Shown: positions 28,663-38,534 of the stretch, piece by piece
Position numbering within the stretch: position 1 is the stretch's first letter
Layout of the letters: every line of letters begins with the position of its first letter
Source: Saezia sanguinis
Lineage (GTDB): Bacteria; Pseudomonadota; Gammaproteobacteria; Burkholderiales; Burkholderiaceae_C
Direction: 5' to 3'
DNA: 64,000 nucleotides
Assembly: GCF_003991585.1 (NCBI RefSeq)
Contig: NZ_PQSP01000012.1
Coordinates: forward strand, 1 to 64,000
The notes under the pieces: model-generated
What the model saw: the letters and a program-made list of their open reading frames with translations, nothing else
Databases searched by the model: none
What the model was told of the DNA's origin: nothing
Position numbers and translations under genes: made by a program

Positions 28663-28995
28663 TCAGTTAAAAGTACAGCCCTTTGCCGCATATTCATCTT
28701 TGGCCTGCTGCAAAGCCTGTGTGCATTGCTGGGCCACAACCGACTTATCCGGCGCGGCTGCAAATGCACGGCTGGCTTCATTCAACCCGGCAACCAGCTC
28801 CGCATATTCGCTGGCTGGTATCTGTGTTTTGATACACGCTTCGATCTGCACAAAATACGAATCACACTCAGGGATTCCTGACGGCTGTATGGCAGACGCC
28901 CCCAGCGTCGCAGCATTCTGCGCATACGCGGCAGGTAATGCCACAAACATTCCCAATGCCAATGGGCACAGCCAGCGGCTCAAATTTTTAACCAT
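28663..28995 (-). CDS. Exported Cx9C-x36-Cx15C protein 1
   Basis: This 110-residue protein has a Sec signal peptide ending near residue 25 (PAAYA). The mature part has exactly four cysteines, at 44, 54, 91 and 107, giving Cx9C-x36-Cx15C. Shared marks with its two neighbours are ECDSYF at the first Cys and GCTF at the end. The predicted structure is two helices pinned by two disulfides, like a CHCH hairpin. It lacks a lipobox Cys, so it would be soluble in the periplasm. The function is unknown; I recall no confident family name. It is the downstream member of a three-gene tandem. Confidence 0.8.
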   Translation of the reverse strand: MVKNLSRWLCPLALGMFVALPAAYAQNAATLGASAIQPSGIPECDSYFVQIEACIKTQIPASEYAELVAGLNEASRAFAAAPDKSVVAQQCTQALQQAKDEYAAKGCTFN

Positions 28996-29103
28996 TTTTT
29001 CTACCTTATCTCAAATCACAGGCACTATTTACCGTCAGTGGAATTTCCATCCATCTTTGGCTTCCCGCCACACCGTTTAGAAATTACAGCCTGGGTCGCC
29101 TCT

Positions 29104-29448
29104 CTACAGGCTGCAGCCCAATGCCTTCATCTGCTCATCCAGGCTGTTCAAGCCCTGCTGGCACTGTTCCTTAAGCTGATCCTGATTGTCTGCCTGCGCC
29201 ATCATGCTTTGCAGTTGCTGTAAAGACTGGTTCAACTGCTGCTGCTCCTGCTGTGAGACCTGGCTGTTCACACAAGCCTGCATTTTTGTGAAATATTGCT
29301 CACATTCCGGAAAAATAAATCCGGTCTCACCGCCAGCAGGTGTACCTGGTGACGTACCTGTTGCCTGCTCGTCAGACTTATCGCAGGCACTCAGCGCCAT
29401 GACCATCACCACAGCAACAGGGGCCCATCTCCATTGGATATATTTCAT
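29104..29448 (-). CDS. Exported Cx9C-x36-Cx15C lipoprotein 2
   Basis: This 114-residue protein begins with a lipoprotein signal peptide with lipobox LSAC at Cys22. After a Gly/Thr/Pro linker come four cysteines at 49, 59, 96 and 112, with the same Cx9C-x36-Cx15C spacing as its neighbours. The first motif reads PECEQYFTKMQAC and the last LGCSL. The middle is rich in Gln (QQEQQQLNQSLQQLQ) and helical. It should be anchored in the outer membrane on the periplasmic face. It lies 108 bases upstream of protein 1 and 104 bases downstream of protein 3. No function is known to me. Confidence 0.8.
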   Translation of the reverse strand: MKYIQWRWAPVAVVMVMALSACDKSDEQATGTSPGTPAGGETGFIFPECEQYFTKMQACVNSQVSQQEQQQLNQSLQQLQSMMAQADNQDQLKEQCQQGLNSLDEQMKALGCSL

Positions 29449-29484
29449 TTGCCTAAAGCTCCAAGATTGACAGTCATTTCACCA

Positions 29485-29523
29485 AGAAAAAGGGCCTATT
29501 GGCATGCAATGCCCACAGGCCCT
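29485..29523 (-). terminator. Rho-independent terminator downstream of Cys-pattern lipoprotein 3
   Basis: Read on the minus strand, GGGCCTGTGGGCAT and ATGCCAATAGGCCC pair around a short loop and are followed by TTTTTCTT. It would end the transcript of lipoprotein 3 before lipoprotein 2, implying that the tandem genes are at least partly transcribed separately. Confidence 0.85.
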
Positions 29524-29552
29524 GATTCATTGGATAACCCAACAGGCTTTAA

Positions 29553-29990
29553 TTAGAATGAGCAGCCCATTGCGCCAAACTGCTGTTTAGCAGCATCCAT
29601 GGCCTGTTTGCATGCTTCTGCCAGAGCAGATTTGTCTTCAATCTGTGCCCAGCCAGCTTTAACCTGATCCAGGCCGCTGACCATGGCTTCACGCTGACCA
29701 GCAGGAATATGCTGTTCATAGCAAGCCAGAACTTTTTCCAGATATTCATCACACTCAGCCACACCGGTTGAATCTGCAGTAGCAGCAGGTTCAGCAGCAG
29801 GCTCTTCTGCTGGGGCAGCAGGTTCGGCGGCCGGAGCAGCAGGCTCAGCAGGAGCGGCTGCGGGTTCAGCAGGCGCTGCAGCCGGAGCAGGTGTGGAAGT
29901 TGCGGCTGTGGTGGAAGAATCGCTCTTATTGTCACAGGCGGCTAATGCAAATGCGGCCAGAATAGATAAGAAAAGTAATTTAATTTTCAT
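29553..29990 (-). CDS. Exported Cx9C-x36-Cx15C lipoprotein 3 with Pro-Ala-Glu linker
   Basis: This 145-residue protein has a lipoprotein signal with lipobox LAAC at Cys19. Residues 34-70 form a low-complexity tether of repeated PAAP/AEPAA units, likely spanning some distance from the membrane. The C-terminal domain has cysteines at 80, 90, 127 and 143, exactly the Cx9C-x36-Cx15C spacing of its two neighbours, with AECDEYLEKVLAC and MGCSF. Its own terminator follows. Repeats in the linker create a long but meaningless frame in another register on the same strand (29549-29935). The function is unknown. Confidence 0.82.
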   Translation of the reverse strand: MKIKLLFLSILAAFALAACDNKSDSSTTAATSTPAPAAAPAEPAAAPAEPAAPAAEPAAPAEEPAAEPAATADSTGVAECDEYLEKVLACYEQHIPAGQREAMVSGLDQVKAGWAQIEDKSALAEACKQAMDAAKQQFGAMGCSF

Positions 29991-30291
29991 GGTTTGATTT
30001 TCCCTTAGTATAAAACAACGTTAAGAACAAAACTGTCCTCTGACAATACACAAAAAAATAAGCATCTGCCCCATCAGCCGGACATGTTACATGCCGATAG
30101 TGAGGCAGGCTTCATTGACTGCAGACTGTCACCCTTCAAGAGATTGGAACACTTCAATCATGCCTGGGCACTGATAAAAACTTCCATACCCAAACATCAG
30201 GATCAAAGGATTTTACCCTTTTATTTAATTTTGGCAAAAATTCGCTCCCTTTTCTGCCACAAACAGCCATTCGATGCAGGAAGGTTTCTGT

Positions 30292-30325
30292 TTGTCATCA
30301 TCTTGTCACAGCCGATTTCTACACT
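30292..30325 (+). promoter_or_regulatory. Pho box and -10 element of phoX
   Basis: TTGTCAT (30292-30298) and TTGTCAC (30303-30309) are direct repeats set 11 bases apart, the arrangement bound by PhoB. Ten bases further, TACACT (30320-30325) can serve as the -10. The start codon of phoX is at 30380. Phosphate-starvation control is inferred from this match and the gene product. The rest of the 389-base gap 29991-30379 shows nothing else clear. Confidence 0.8.
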
Positions 30326-30379
30326 CCAGTTACCTTCTCTTTCTATCTCTCTATATGAAATGATCTGGAGTTCCCCACA

Positions 30380-32317
30380 ATGCAAAACGTCAAACAACCG
30401 ACACGCCGCCGCTTACTGCAACTGATGGGAACCATCCCCATGGTTCCGATGATTGGCACAGGTAGTGCCGCTTTATTTACCTCGCTGCAGGCCCAGGCAG
30501 GCCTTTCAGGTTCTGCCCGGGCAATGCCATTCGTTTCTGCTTCATTCATTCCAATGGCTGCCCCCGATCTGGCGCATGCAGCCGATATGGCCACCACAGC
30601 AGTCAACTCCAAATTGGAGCTGCTCACCCATTCAGGAGAAAAGCAGACTCATCAACTGGCCTATCACCCGTTCTTCACCACCGGCGATATGCTGCCTGAC
30701 GGACAGGGCGGACAACTTCTGGCCGGAGGATATTACGATATTCACAACCGCCCCATCATCGATACGTCCGTCCCCGGGAAAGAGCGGCATTTCTATTCCG
30801 ACAGCCCGGATGGCTCTTCACTGCTGACACTGCCAAATGCGCAGGTTGCCGGCGTCAAAGGCAACACGGTATTTGCCGTGGTACAGTTTGAATACGCCAC
30901 ACGTGATCAGAACGGCAATGATGTATACAAACATCTGCCAGCCCCCATTGCGGTACTGACACTGGACCAGAACCCGGACAGCGGCGAACTCACCTTGGTC
31001 AAGTACAGCCATGTGGATACCTCTGCCGTGCATGGTTTATGGACCCCCTGCGGTGCCAGCCTGTCGCCTTGGAACACACACCTGTCCAGTGAAGAATATG
31101 AACCGGATGCTGCCAACATTGCCAATGACAAGGCGTTCCAGTCATTCGGCCAGAACCTGTATGGCAACGCGGCACAGGCCAACCCGTACCATTACGGACA
31201 TATTCCTGAAGTTATCGTCAATCCTGACGGCTCCGGCACGGTCATCAAACATTACAACATGGGCCGCATTTCGCACGAGCTGATTCAGGTCATGCCCGAT
31301 GAACGCACCGCACTGATGGGCGACGATGCGACCAACGGCGGATTGTTCATGTTTGTTGCAGACCGGCCGCGCGACCTTTCCAGCGGAACCTTATACGTTG
31401 CCAAATGGCACCAGACTTCGGGCGTTGGCCCCGGTGCAGCAGACCTGAGCTGGGTCAACCTGGGGCACGCCAGCAGCCAGGAGATCGAAGCACTTGCCGA
31501 CAAATTAACCATTGCCGACATCATGGAAGTCCGCACCGTCGACCCGCAGGACAGCAGCTTCACCAAAATTCCATTTGACGGCAAATTCAACTGGATTCGC
31601 ATCAACCCCGGCATGGAAAAAGCGGCCGCCTTCCTGGAAACCCACCGTTATGCCGCTTACAAGGGCGGCAGCATGGGGTTCACCAAAATGGAAGGAACCA
31701 CGGTCAATGCACGCGACAAAATCGCCTACAGCGCAATGGCCTATATTCAAAGCAGCATGCTCAACGGCTCGGGAGATATCCAGGTGCAGGGGCCCAAGTC
31801 CGGCGCCGTATATGCGCTGCCGATGGAGGGCGGGCAGAAAGATACGTCCGGACAGGCCATTCGCAGTGACTGGGTTCCTGTGGCAATGTCTGCTCCTGCG
31901 GCATTGATCGGAGAAGATCTGGACACCCCTGATGCGCTGGGCAACCTGGCCAACCCCGACAAAGTCGCCAACCCGGACAACATCAAATTCTCAGAAGAAT
32001 ACCGCACCCTGTTCATTGGTGAAGACAGTGCAATGCATGTCAACAATTTCCTTTGGGCGTACAACGTTGATACCGGCCGGCTCTCGCGCATACTCAGCAC
32101 GCCTGCCGGCGCCGAATCCACCGGCTTGCAGGCCGTTGACAACATCAACGGCTGGGCTTACATCATGAGCAACCTCCAACACCCAGGCGACTGGGATGAA
32201 AAACTGCATGCCAAGGTGATGGATACGCTGGACCCGCTGATACGAGCCAACTACAAAGACCGTTTTGGTGCCTCTGTTGGCTACATTGCCGCGGTATCTA
32301 CATCTTCTGCCGCATAA
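30380..32317 (+). CDS. phoX: PhoX-family alkaline phosphatase, Tat exported
   Basis: This 645-residue protein belongs to the PhoX/DUF839 family. The N-terminus has a twin-arginine signal (TRRRLLQLMG followed by a hydrophobic stretch), consistent with cofactor loading in the cytoplasm before export. PhoX enzymes are monomeric phosphomonoesterases with an iron-calcium centre and act in the periplasm or outside. Family marks include VHGLWTPCGASLSPWNTHLSSEEY and ERTALMGDDATNGGLFMFVADRP. A Pho box lies 70-90 bases upstream. The gene is monocistronic, ending in a terminator at 32394. No phoBR genes are in the window. Confidence 0.93.
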   Translation: MQNVKQPTRRRLLQLMGTIPMVPMIGTGSAALFTSLQAQAGLSGSARAMPFVSASFIPMAAPDLAHAADMATTAVNSKLELLTHSGEKQTHQLAYHPFFTTGDMLPDGQGGQLLAGGYYDIHNRPIIDTSVPGKERHFYSDSPDGSSLLTLPNAQVAGVKGNTVFAVVQFEYATRDQNGNDVYKHLPAPIAVLTLDQNPDSGELTLVKYSHVDTSAVHGLWTPCGASLSPWNTHLSSEEYEPDAANIANDKAFQSFGQNLYGNAAQANPYHYGHIPEVIVNPDGSGTVIKHYNMGRISHELIQVMPDERTALMGDDATNGGLFMFVADRPRDLSSGTLYVAKWHQTSGVGPGAADLSWVNLGHASSQEIEALADKLTIADIMEVRTVDPQDSSFTKIPFDGKFNWIRINPGMEKAAAFLETHRYAAYKGGSMGFTKMEGTTVNARDKIAYSAMAYIQSSMLNGSGDIQVQGPKSGAVYALPMEGGQKDTSGQAIRSDWVPVAMSAPAALIGEDLDTPDALGNLANPDKVANPDNIKFSEEYRTLFIGEDSAMHVNNFLWAYNVDTGRLSRILSTPAGAESTGLQAVDNINGWAYIMSNLQHPGDWDEKLHAKVMDTLDPLIRANYKDRFGASVGYIAAVSTSSAA

Positions 32318-32393
32318 AGAAACAGCGCTGTCGCCAGAAACAACACAGTCAAGCAACAAACGAACAACATCCACTCTGGCACTTCATCAGCAT

Positions 32394-32424
32394 AAAAGCC
32401 CTTGACCTTTGCTTAAGGGCTTTT
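32394..32424. terminator. Bidirectional terminator between phoX and fdhE
   Basis: AAAAGCCCTT (32394-32403) and AAGGGCTTTT (32415-32424) form a ten-base stem with T runs on both strands. It separates the convergent phoX and fdhE genes. Confidence 0.88.
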
Positions 32425-32469
32425 ATGCTTTTCTTTTTTATAAGCGCCACAGCTTTACTTCTGCACGGA

Positions 32470-33381
32470 TTATTCTGCATGCCCTTCAATGGCAGCAAAA
32501 GGCAACAATGGGTTGAAAGAGGTGCGGGCAAACTCCGTTTGCGACATCAGCAGATCTAAGGCAAACGAGCCCAGGTCATCAGCCAGTGGTTCGGTTTGCG
32601 CATTTTTTTCCTGATCAATGACCTTGCTGTAGGTATGGCACTCGGTACATGTTTCAGCCTGAATATATTCCGGCCCGTTTTCAATATGCTCATAAGCAAT
32701 GCCGTTGGTCGAGCCACAATGTGTACACTTCACACGCACCATGTGCCACTCGGTTTCGCAAACTCCGCAGTGCAGGTAACGGTAGTTCTGGTTCTGCTCG
32801 CCCAGCCGAACCACGCTGACAACCGGCGCACCGCCGCATGCAGGACATGCAGAGGCCGGATCGGCATAGGGCACTGACTGTTCACTCAGTTGCGCGGCCT
32901 TGCTGGCATATACCACCTGTAAAGCAGCCGCAATGAACGGCGCATTGGCAATCACACGCGGGTACTGCGCCAAAATGGCCTGCGCCTGGGTATCCAGTTC
33001 ATCAGCCGAAGCGTTCCTGAGATCTTTGATCACCTGCACCACACTGGGAAGCAGATTGCCCTGCTGCTCCAGCCACTCCAATATACAAAACAAAACCTGA
33101 TGCCACAGCGGATCGAGTTTGGCAGAAGGCGCAATCAACGGCAGCTTCTGCATCCCCGCTGACAGTTCGGCCTGCATTTTCTGCACACACTGGTGCTGTG
33201 CATCAACCAGCACAGCCATGAGTCCGATATAGTCGGCAATTGCACTGTCCGCAGCCAACTGCCTTAACCGCTCGGCGCGCTGTGCAAACAGCGTTTGAAT
33301 TTGGGGTAGCCGGATACGGCGGATATCTGTTCCATCACGAAACTCAATGGGCGCAGGTGCTTGATTCATCTTCCAACTCAA
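32470..33381 (-). CDS. fdhE: Formate dehydrogenase accessory protein FdhE
   Basis: This 303-residue cytosolic protein is needed for maturation of membrane-bound formate dehydrogenase. Its C-terminal half holds the expected rubredoxin-like Cys pairs: CPACGG, CGVCE, CTHCGS and CTECH. The N-terminal region is helical. It is the last gene of the fdhG-H-I-E row, 94 bases after fdhI, and a terminator lies just beyond its stop. FdhE is thought to act on the catalytic subunit or its iron-sulfur cluster before Tat export. Confidence 0.92.
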   Translation of the reverse strand: MSWKMNQAPAPIEFRDGTDIRRIRLPQIQTLFAQRAERLRQLAADSAIADYIGLMAVLVDAQHQCVQKMQAELSAGMQKLPLIAPSAKLDPLWHQVLFCILEWLEQQGNLLPSVVQVIKDLRNASADELDTQAQAILAQYPRVIANAPFIAAALQVVYASKAAQLSEQSVPYADPASACPACGGAPVVSVVRLGEQNQNYRYLHCGVCETEWHMVRVKCTHCGSTNGIAYEHIENGPEYIQAETCTECHTYSKVIDQEKNAQTEPLADDLGSFALDLLMSQTEFARTSFNPLLPFAAIEGHAE

Positions 33382-33475
33382 AAATAAAAAGCCGCCAGCC
33401 GCTTTTCACAGCCAACGGCATCAACAAAAATAATACAGCCATATCGGCCAATACAGGCCGTGTCAAAAAAGCCTG

Positions 33476-34162
33476 TTACCCTTTTTTGACGGCAGCCTTT
33501 TCCGATTCGACAATTTCTTTATACCATGCCGGGTGATTATGCTTCACCCAGCCATAGCTGACCTTGCCACGGATCATGGCACTGATCGTTCCCTGAACCC
33601 AGATGGCCGCATACACGTGAATGATGATGGTACAGATCAGGCCAAAACCGCACACCGCATGCAACAGCACTGCGGCCCGAATCAGCTCCACTGAAAAATA
33701 ATGCGAGAAATAAGAACGCCAGATCACAATGCCGGTTGCCATCAGGCCCAGCATCAGCCAGAACAGCGCCCAGAACAAAAATTTCTGTCCGGCGTTATAA
33801 CGCCCGGCTGGCGGTATTTTCGCTTCATTATTGCTGATCACATCCTTGAAGTTGATAATCCAGTGAATATCATCCTTGCTCAGGAAATTATGGCTGACAA
33901 ACCGCACAAACAGCCCGCAAAAACTGATGAACATCAGCACCCCGATAAACGGATGCAAAATACGCGCCCAGGTACCGCTGCCAAACAGGTTGCTCAGCCA
34001 GAATGTGCCCGGGTGGAAAAACGCCAGGCCTGACAATGCAAGCAGCACAAAACAGATGGCCACAACCCAGTGATTCAGGCGCGCACCCGCGCTGTAGCGC
34101 TCAATTGCGGGCTTGCCATCCAACTCGCTGAAACGCGCTTTTTCATTATGCTTGCTCATCAT
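33476..34162 (-). CDS. fdhI: Formate dehydrogenase gamma subunit (cytochrome b556)
   Basis: This is a 228-residue membrane subunit with four hydrophobic helices. It carries the His residues expected for two b haems: RLNHWVV in helix 1, RILHPFIG in helix 2, and LLHAVCG and [10 protein letters not shown] in helices 3 and 4. It passes electrons from the beta subunit to quinone. An AAAGGAG Shine-Dalgarno precedes tandem ATG codons at 34162 and 34159; the second has the better spacing. Its start overlaps the fdhH stop by 17 bases. Confidence 0.94.
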   Translation of the reverse strand: MMSKHNEKARFSELDGKPAIERYSAGARLNHWVVAICFVLLALSGLAFFHPGTFWLSNLFGSGTWARILHPFIGVLMFISFCGLFVRFVSHNFLSKDDIHWIINFKDVISNNEAKIPPAGRYNAGQKFLFWALFWLMLGLMATGIVIWRSYFSHYFSVELIRAAVLLHAVCGFGLICTIIIHVYAAIWVQGTISAMIRGKVSYGWVKHNHPAWYKEIVESEKAAVKKG

Positions 34163-35102
34163 GCAACTCCTTTCTGGGAGACTCGCCTGCCGCTATCCGG
34201 CGGCCTATGGCTTCATTCTCTGCATCCTTTTCCTCTTGCTCTGTCGCTTTGTTCGGACCAAACACCACATAATGGAAGAAACCGACCAATGCGGCCATGC
34301 CCATCACACCCAGCGCCAGTGGCTTGGTCACACCCTTCCACAAACTGACCATCGGATCAATCTTGGGCTGGTCAGGCAGGCCGTGGTACAGCGAAGGCTT
34401 ATCGGCATGGTGCAGCACGTACATCACGTGCGTACCGCCAACACCCTCAGGGTCGTACAAGCCAGCCTTTTCGTAGCCCCGGCTTTTCAGATCAGTAATC
34501 CGTTCGTCAGCATATTTTTTCATGTCCGTTTTGGTGCCAAAGCGGATCGCCCCGGTCGGGCAGGTTTTGGCACAGGCCGGTTCCTGCCCCACAGCCACTC
34601 GGTCTGAACACAAAGAGCATTTATACGCCTTGTGGTCCTTCTTGGAAATGCGCGGCACATTGAAAGGACAGCCCGTCATGCAGTAACCGCAGCCAATGCA
34701 GTTTTCTTCATGAAAATCCACAATGCCATTGGTATACTGCACAATTGCACCCGGCGCAGGGCACGACTTCAGGCAGCCCGGATCAGAACAATGCATACAG
34801 CCGTCTTTACGGATCAGCCACTCCAGGTTGCCGGTTTCCTCATTTTCGTATTCGGTAAACCGCATCACCGTCCAGGCTTGAGCATCCAGGTCGGTCGGGT
34901 TGTCATACACACCCACGTTGGTGCCAACCTCAGCCCGTAAATCGTTCCATTCAGAACAGGCCACCTGGCAGGCTTTACAGCCGATACAGGTGGTCACATC
35001 AATCAGCTTGGCCACTTCGCCACCCGCATGCGGCTCGCGCACACTCGGGGAAGGCGTCGTGGTTGCAGAACGTCTTTTGATATCTAATGATTGCAATGCC
35101 AT
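34146..35102 (-). CDS. fdhH: Formate dehydrogenase beta subunit (four [4Fe-4S] ferredoxin-like)
   Basis: This 318-residue protein binds four iron-sulfur clusters through the Cys groups [37 protein letters not shown] and CSLCSD...CAKTCP. One membrane helix near the C-terminus (about residues 260-282) anchors it beside the gamma subunit. The last 30 residues are charged. It relays electrons from the molybdenum subunit to the cytochrome. It lies ten bases downstream of fdhG and overlaps fdhI. Confidence 0.95.
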   Translation of the reverse strand: MALQSLDIKRRSATTTPSPSVREPHAGGEVAKLIDVTTCIGCKACQVACSEWNDLRAEVGTNVGVYDNPTDLDAQAWTVMRFTEYENEETGNLEWLIRKDGCMHCSDPGCLKSCPAPGAIVQYTNGIVDFHEENCIGCGYCMTGCPFNVPRISKKDHKAYKCSLCSDRVAVGQEPACAKTCPTGAIRFGTKTDMKKYADERITDLKSRGYEKAGLYDPEGVGGTHVMYVLHHADKPSLYHGLPDQPKIDPMVSLWKGVTKPLALGVMGMAALVGFFHYVVFGPNKATEQEEKDAENEAIGRRIAAGESPRKELHDEQA

Positions 35103-35112
35103 CGTGATCTCC

Positions 35113-38100
35113 TTACGCCTTTTCCACGTTCACCAGGAACGCCTTGTACTCAGGCGTCTGGGTATTACAGTCACCCACAAACGGTGAGAGGCTGTTGGCC
35201 AAATATCCTGCTTTGGTATCTCCGATAAATCCCCAATGTATCGGGATGCCAATCTGATATACCACCTTACCGTCAATCGTCAGCGGCTTGATGCGTTTGG
35301 TCACCACGGCCTTGGCCTCGATATACCCGCGGTTGCTGCTCACCTTGACCGTATCGCCATGCTGAATGCCTTTCTCCTTGGCCAGCACCTCAGGCATTTC
35401 AATGAACTGCTCAGGCTGGGTAATCGCGTTAAGCTTGGCATGTTTGGTCCAGTACATGAAGTGCTCCGTCAGGCGATAGGTGGTCGCCACATACGGGAAC
35501 TGCTCGCTGTCACCCAGCCGCTCACGGTCATGTTTGAACATGCGCACAGCCGGGCTGTTCAACGCCTTGGCCCCCAGCGGATTGGCTTTAAGCGGTGACT
35601 CCATCGGCTCATAATGCTCGGGGAACGGGCCATCGGTACACATGCGAGCGCAGAACAGACGCCCCACACCTTCATAATTCATGATGAACGGATTCATACC
35701 GCCGCCCGGTGGCGCGTCAATGGCATAGTCCGGCACATCGGCACCCGTCCATTTAGCACCGTCCCAATGCAGCAAAGCACGCATCGGGTCCCAGGGGTTC
35801 CCCATCGGATCCGCGCTGGCGCGGTTATACAGAATACGCCGGTTGGCCGGCCAGGCCCAGGCCCAGCCCGGTGTATTGCCAAAACCGGAATCGGTATTAT
35901 CACGGCGCGCCATCTGGTTACCGGCCTGGGTAAAACTGCCAGAAAAAATCCAGCAGGCACATGCGGTTGAGCCATCATCGCGCAGCTCGGCAAAGCCGGA
36001 TAACTGCTCGCCTTTTTTGCGAATCACTTTGCTGGCGTCTTTCAGATCGCTCACATCCGCCAGCGCCCGGCCGTTGTATTCTTTGGCCAGCTCTTCAGAA
36101 GTCGGCGCATAAGGGTCGGCATAAGCCCAGTCCAGGTTCAGAATCGGGTCGGCAAATGTACCGCCCTCTTTGGCATACAGGTCACGCAAAGTCATAAACA
36201 ACTCGGCCATGATCTCCTGATCCGACTTGGCCTCGCCCGGCGGCTTGGCGCCAGCCCAGTGCCACTGCAGCCAGCGGGAGCTGTTGACAATGGCGCCATC
36301 CTCTTCGGCAAAACAGGTGCTGGGCAAACGGAACACTTCCGTTTGAATCGTTGCCGGATCCACTTTGTTATGGTCGCCAAAATTCTTCCAGAACTCAGAC
36401 GTCTCCGTTTGCAGTGGGTCAATCACCACCATGTATTTCAGTTTGGCAAGCGCCTCTCTGGTTCTGTTCACATCCGGAAACGCGGCCAATGCGTTGAAGC
36501 CCTGGCAGATGAAACCGCTCATCTTGCCTTCACGCATCAATTCGCCCATTTGCAGCACGTCGTACATGCGGTCCCATTTGGGCAGCCAGTCAAACGCCCA
36601 GTTGTTTTCAGCAGTGGCCTTGTCACCATAAAACCATTTCATCAGGCTGACAAAAAACTTCGGCGTATTGCCCCAGTAATTCAACTGCCCCGGACGTGCC
36701 GCTTTTGGTGTGATCTGGTCAATATAGGTTGCATAGTCTGCCTGTTTCTCGCTCGGCAGGTTGATATAACCCGGCAGGCTTTGTGAAAGCAGCCCCAGGT
36801 CAGACAGCCCCTGAATGTTGGAGTGGCCGCGCAATGCATTGATACCACCGCCCACCATGCCGATATTGCCAAGCAACAACTGAATCACGGCCATGGTGCG
36901 AATGTTCTGTGTGCCTACCGTATGCTGGGCCCAGCCCAGTGCATACAGCAGGGTAGCGGCTTTATCAGGCACACAGGTTTCACCCAGCATCTGCGCCACC
37001 GACTCCATGTCCTGCGGTGCCACGCCGGTAACGCGGCTGACCATTTCAGGCGTATAGCGCTCATAATGTTTTTTAAGCATCTGGAACACACAACGTGGAT
37101 GCTGCAACGTCATATCCACCTTGGCATATCCGCTCTCATCGCGCTCATATTCCCATGAGGTACGATCATAAACGCCGGTCTGTTCGTTGTAGCCGGAAAA
37201 AATGCCTTCATCAAAATCGTAATCTTCACGCACAATGAAGCTGGCATTGGTGTACGCTTTCACATACTCCCACTGCACTTTGTCATTTTTCAGCAGCCAA
37301 TTGATCACACCGCCCAAAAATGCAATATCAGACCCCACGCGGATGGGGATATATTTATCCGCCACCGCCGCAGTACGGTTCAAACGCGGGTCCACCACCA
37401 CCATGCGGGCGCCGCGCTTTTTCGCCTCGATCGCCCACTTGAAGCCCACCGGGTGCGCTTCGGCCGGATTACCGCCCATCACAAATACAAAATCAGCGTT
37501 TTTAATATCCACCCAGGTATTGGTCATGGCGCCACGACCAAACGAAGCCGCCAGTGCAGCCACCGACGGCGCATGACAAACACGCGCCTGCGCATCCAGC
37601 GCCAGAATACCCAGCGCACGCGCCACTTTCTGGGTAATGATGCCACCCTCGTTACTGGTGGCCGAAGCGGCCAGAAACCCCAGCGACAGCCAGCGGTTCA
37701 CCGTCACGCCATCGGCATTGACGCGTTCAAAATTGGCGTCGCGATCCTCTTTCATCAGCTTGGCAATACGCTTAAGCGCTTCATGCCAGGAAATCCGCTT
37801 CCACTCGTTGGTGCCCGGCTCGCGCACTTCCGGGTACTTCAAACGCTGGTCGCTGTGGATGAAATCCACCAGCCCGGCCCCCTTGGGGCACAGTGAGCCG
37901 CGGCTGACCGGATGGTCCGGGTCGCCCTCAATGTGGAAAATACTCTTTTCCGCATTCATCGCGCCATCACCCAGGCTGTACATCAGCAGACCGCAGCCGA
38001 CAGAGCAGTATGGGCAGTTATTGCGCGTGACCACCGCATGCGTCAGCTTGTATTGCCTGACCTCAGCCATTGCGGCTGTCGGTGAAAAGCCCAATGCAAC

Positions 38101-38166
38101 GAGACTGGAGCCAGCTACAGCACTGCCAGTTGCGCGAAAAAATTGCCGTCTGGATAGTTGCAACAT
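35113..38166 (-). CDS. fdhG: Formate dehydrogenase alpha (catalytic) subunit, Cys type
   Basis: This 1017-residue molybdopterin enzyme has a Tat signal peptide ([11 protein letters not shown]) and a single [4Fe-4S] site starting CPYCSVGC near residue 51. In E. coli FdnG the active-site residue is selenocysteine encoded by UGA within ARVxH; here Cys197 stands in that place ([15 protein letters not shown]), so the gene reads through without an in-frame stop. The bis-MGD domains cover the rest. It oxidises formate in the periplasm and feeds electrons to quinone via FdhH and FdhI. It is the first gene of the operon. Confidence 0.95.
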   Translation of the reverse strand: MLQLSRRQFFRATGSAVAGSSLVALGFSPTAAMAEVRQYKLTHAVVTRNNCPYCSVGCGLLMYSLGDGAMNAEKSIFHIEGDPDHPVSRGSLCPKGAGLVDFIHSDQRLKYPEVREPGTNEWKRISWHEALKRIAKLMKEDRDANFERVNADGVTVNRWLSLGFLAASATSNEGGIITQKVARALGILALDAQARVCHAPSVAALAASFGRGAMTNTWVDIKNADFVFVMGGNPAEAHPVGFKWAIEAKKRGARMVVVDPRLNRTAAVADKYIPIRVGSDIAFLGGVINWLLKNDKVQWEYVKAYTNASFIVREDYDFDEGIFSGYNEQTGVYDRTSWEYERDESGYAKVDMTLQHPRCVFQMLKKHYERYTPEMVSRVTGVAPQDMESVAQMLGETCVPDKAATLLYALGWAQHTVGTQNIRTMAVIQLLLGNIGMVGGGINALRGHSNIQGLSDLGLLSQSLPGYINLPSEKQADYATYIDQITPKAARPGQLNYWGNTPKFFVSLMKWFYGDKATAENNWAFDWLPKWDRMYDVLQMGELMREGKMSGFICQGFNALAAFPDVNRTREALAKLKYMVVIDPLQTETSEFWKNFGDHNKVDPATIQTEVFRLPSTCFAEEDGAIVNSSRWLQWHWAGAKPPGEAKSDQEIMAELFMTLRDLYAKEGGTFADPILNLDWAYADPYAPTSEELAKEYNGRALADVSDLKDASKVIRKKGEQLSGFAELRDDGSTACACWIFSGSFTQAGNQMARRDNTDSGFGNTPGWAWAWPANRRILYNRASADPMGNPWDPMRALLHWDGAKWTGADVPDYAIDAPPGGGMNPFIMNYEGVGRLFCARMCTDGPFPEHYEPMESPLKANPLGAKALNSPAVRMFKHDRERLGDSEQFPYVATTYRLTEHFMYWTKHAKLNAITQPEQFIEMPEVLAKEKGIQHGDTVKVSSNRGYIEAKAVVTKRIKPLTIDGKVVYQIGIPIHWGFIGDTKAGYLANSLSPFVGDCNTQTPEYKAFLVNVEKA

Positions 38167-38534
38167 ATTAATTAGCCTTTTTCATCGTGAAATGACAGAA
38201 ATACCCACCATGCGGGAATTCCTTCTTTTATTTTGAGATCTCTTGAAACCAGGGGACTAAAAACTTCTTTTAACTTTTTAATATCTTCTGGCATGCCTTA
38301 ACGCTTTACCTTCAGCAGACATGCAAAAGACTTTTAATTGCATATTTAATCAATATAACTGATATAAGATATTAGATACCTTAACTCGATCATAAGAAAT
38401 GATTCTCATTTATGAATTTATTTTGTTAACCAGACTACACACCTTCAATGGTATAAAAGCCGCACATGATGTCTATTAGGACAGATACCTACTCCATATG
38501 ACGCTGGAATAGCCCCGCTCATCACATCAATACC
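38167..38534. promoter_or_regulatory. Intergenic region fdhG / WYL regulator with a Fur-like box
   Basis: This 368-base AT-rich divergent region holds promoters for fdhG and the WYL regulator. At 38395-38413 the minus strand reads ATAAATGAGAATCATTTCT, close to the classical Fur site GATAATGAGAATCATTATC (core AATGAGAATCATT is exact). It lies 229 bases upstream of fdhG and 122 bases upstream of the WYL gene. No FNR-type TTGAT-N4-ATCAA site was found. Control by iron is inference from the match. Confidence 0.6.

Noticed and set aside
29549..29935. 128-codon frame in another register over Cys-pattern lipoprotein 3
   Set aside because: It arises from the repeated Pro-Ala-Glu coding DNA and gives a low-complexity Leu/Pro/Gln product without a signal peptide.
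35113..38166. Possible selenocysteine UGA in formate dehydrogenase
   Set aside because: The codon at the Sec position encodes Cys197 and the frame has no internal stop.
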